From Maricaulis sp034670125 (GTDB lineage: Bacteria > Pseudomonadota > Alphaproteobacteria > Caulobacterales > Maricaulaceae): DNA of 64,000 nucleotides. Location: NCBI RefSeq assembly GCF_034670125.1, contig NZ_JAXMOC010000004.1, positions 248,001 through 312,000 of the forward strand, read 5' to 3'. A model generated the notes under the pieces. The model was not told the DNA's origin. It worked only from the letters and a program-made list of their open reading frames with translations, and made no database searches. Below, piece by piece: positions 63,417-64,000 of this stretch. A program made the translations under genes and the position numbers. Position 1 is the first letter of the stretch. The number at the start of each line of letters is the position of its first letter.

Positions 63417-64000
63417 GGCAAGCGCGCACCCGCTGTGGACGTCCGGACAGGCCATGGCCGCGACGGGAGGCATGCTTTTGGGTGAGTCCGGCTGGACAGT
63501 CTCGGGCATCTCGATCGATACCCGCACGCTGCAACCTGGCGACCTTTTCGTGGCCTTGCAGGACGCACGCGACGGGCATGATTTCGTGGCGGCCGCGCTG
63601 GAGAAAGGTGCTTCGGCATGCCTCGTTGAGCGCGGTGACACTGGGGTCGAGCCGGCGCTGATGGTCAAGGACGCGCTGGAAGGCCTGCGCGCCCTCGGTG
63701 CGGCAGCCCGTGACCGGTCCGGCGCGATCCGCGTTGCGGTGACGGGCAGCGTCGGCAAGACCAGTGTCAAGGAAGCCATCGCGGCCGTCTTTCGCGCCGC
63801 TGGCCCGGCGCACTGGAGCGTCAAATCCTACAATAACCACTGGGGTGTGCCCCTGACCCTGGCCCGGATGCCACGCGACACCGGGCGCGCCGTATTCGAG
63901 CTGGGCATGAACCATGCCGGCGAGATCCGCGACCTGTCCTCCCTGGTCAGACCGCATGTCGCGCTGATCACGCGGATCGCACCGGCTCATCTGGAGCATC
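63409..64000 (+). CDS. murF: UDP-N-acetylmuramoyl-tripeptide--D-Ala-D-Ala ligase MurF, N-terminal part
   Basis: The first 197 codons of MurF; the gene continues past the window. It adds the D-Ala-D-Ala dipeptide to complete the muramyl pentapeptide. Visible: the Mur N-terminal domain SISIDTRTLQPGDLFVALQDARDGHDFVAAALEKGA, the P-loop VTGSVGKTSVKEAI and YNNHWGVPLTLARMP, with FELGMNHAGEI. Its ATG lies inside the last codons of murE, giving an eight-base overlap in a different frame, which supports coupled translation. Confidence 0.96.
   Translation, partial: MSEASAHPLWTSGQAMAATGGMLLGESGWTVSGISIDTRTLQPGDLFVALQDARDGHDFVAAALEKGASACLVERGDTGVEPALMVKDALEGLRALGAAARDRSGAIRVAVTGSVGKTSVKEAIAAVFRAAGPAHWSVKSYNNHWGVPLTLARMPRDTGRAVFELGMNHAGEIRDLSSLVRPHVALITRIAPAHLEH

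Noticed and set aside
61812..63824. 670-codon minus-strand frame
   Set aside because: It is antisense to ftsI, murE and murF, all confirmed by motifs.

Overview
The window is GC-rich, densely coded chromosome from an alphaproteobacterium. The gene order yqeY-dnaG-rpoD, the rnpB-mraZ-rsmH-ftsL-ftsI-murE-murF division and cell-wall cluster, CtrA-like TTAA-N7-TTAA signals and many Tat/lipoprotein exports fit the Caulobacterales/Hyphomonadaceae/Maricaulales side of the class. A Maricaulis-like marine bacterium is my best guess from memory of gene content, not a database result. There is no prophage, insertion sequence with a transposase, or CRISPR array. Most of the sequence is chromosomal backbone with a varied accessory layer.

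Layout. 1-7.8 kb: 5' end of carA, a TPR-sulfotransferase, then yqeY, dnaG and rpoD, closed by a repeat and a clear terminator. 7.9-15.3 kb: YjbQ, a CHASE-like hybrid histidine kinase, a DUF4349 lipoprotein, a two-gene M23-peptidase/secreted-protein unit, panD, a SIMPL protein and a tRNA-Ile2(CAT). The tRNA is followed by two 120-bp units that repeat its tail spacing. 15.7-26.2 kb: a second hybrid kinase, a 2-hydroxyacid dehydrogenase/TPP-decarboxylase pair, a tetR-adaptor-RND efflux operon with a readable operator-promoter, and an S1/P1 nuclease. 26.2-34.8 kb: a SIMPL lipoprotein with a TonB-receptor-like insert, an SDH-type membrane serine protease, free-Met-sulfoxide reductase, an OmpA protein with a secreted partner, a TetR/YgjP pair and a DPP-IV-like peptidase. 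34.8-41.5 kb: an 0.8-kb gene desert of REP-like palindromes, a Tat-exported glycine-zipper protein, EttA, a membrane LuxR regulator, a CPBP protease whose stop codon lies in a second copy of the REP element, and a D-amino-acid dehydrogenase. 41.5-49.8 kb: an ArsR-methyltransferase fusion, a RimB-RimK-aspartoacylase-like cluster, an XRE regulator, FAS1 protein and a cyclic-nucleotide-domain/thioredoxin-reductase-like fusion. 49.8-57.6 kb: a fused 5-oxoprolinase/hydantoinase, a TerB-J protein, a CE15-like esterase lipoprotein, an EamA exporter and an AmpD-like amidase. 57.6-64 kb: RNase P RNA with its promoter, three MraZ boxes at 10-bp pitch, and the tightly overlapping start of the dcw cluster, cut off inside murF.

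The strongest points for a second look are the 120-bp tandem array downstream of the tRNA, the two long-armed inverted repeats (one supplying a stop codon), the TonB-plug-like segment inside a SIMPL lipoprotein, the oxidoreductase that has lost the TrxR redox cysteines, the DnaG zinc site missing three of four ligands, and the operator-promoter architectures of the RND operon and mraZ.
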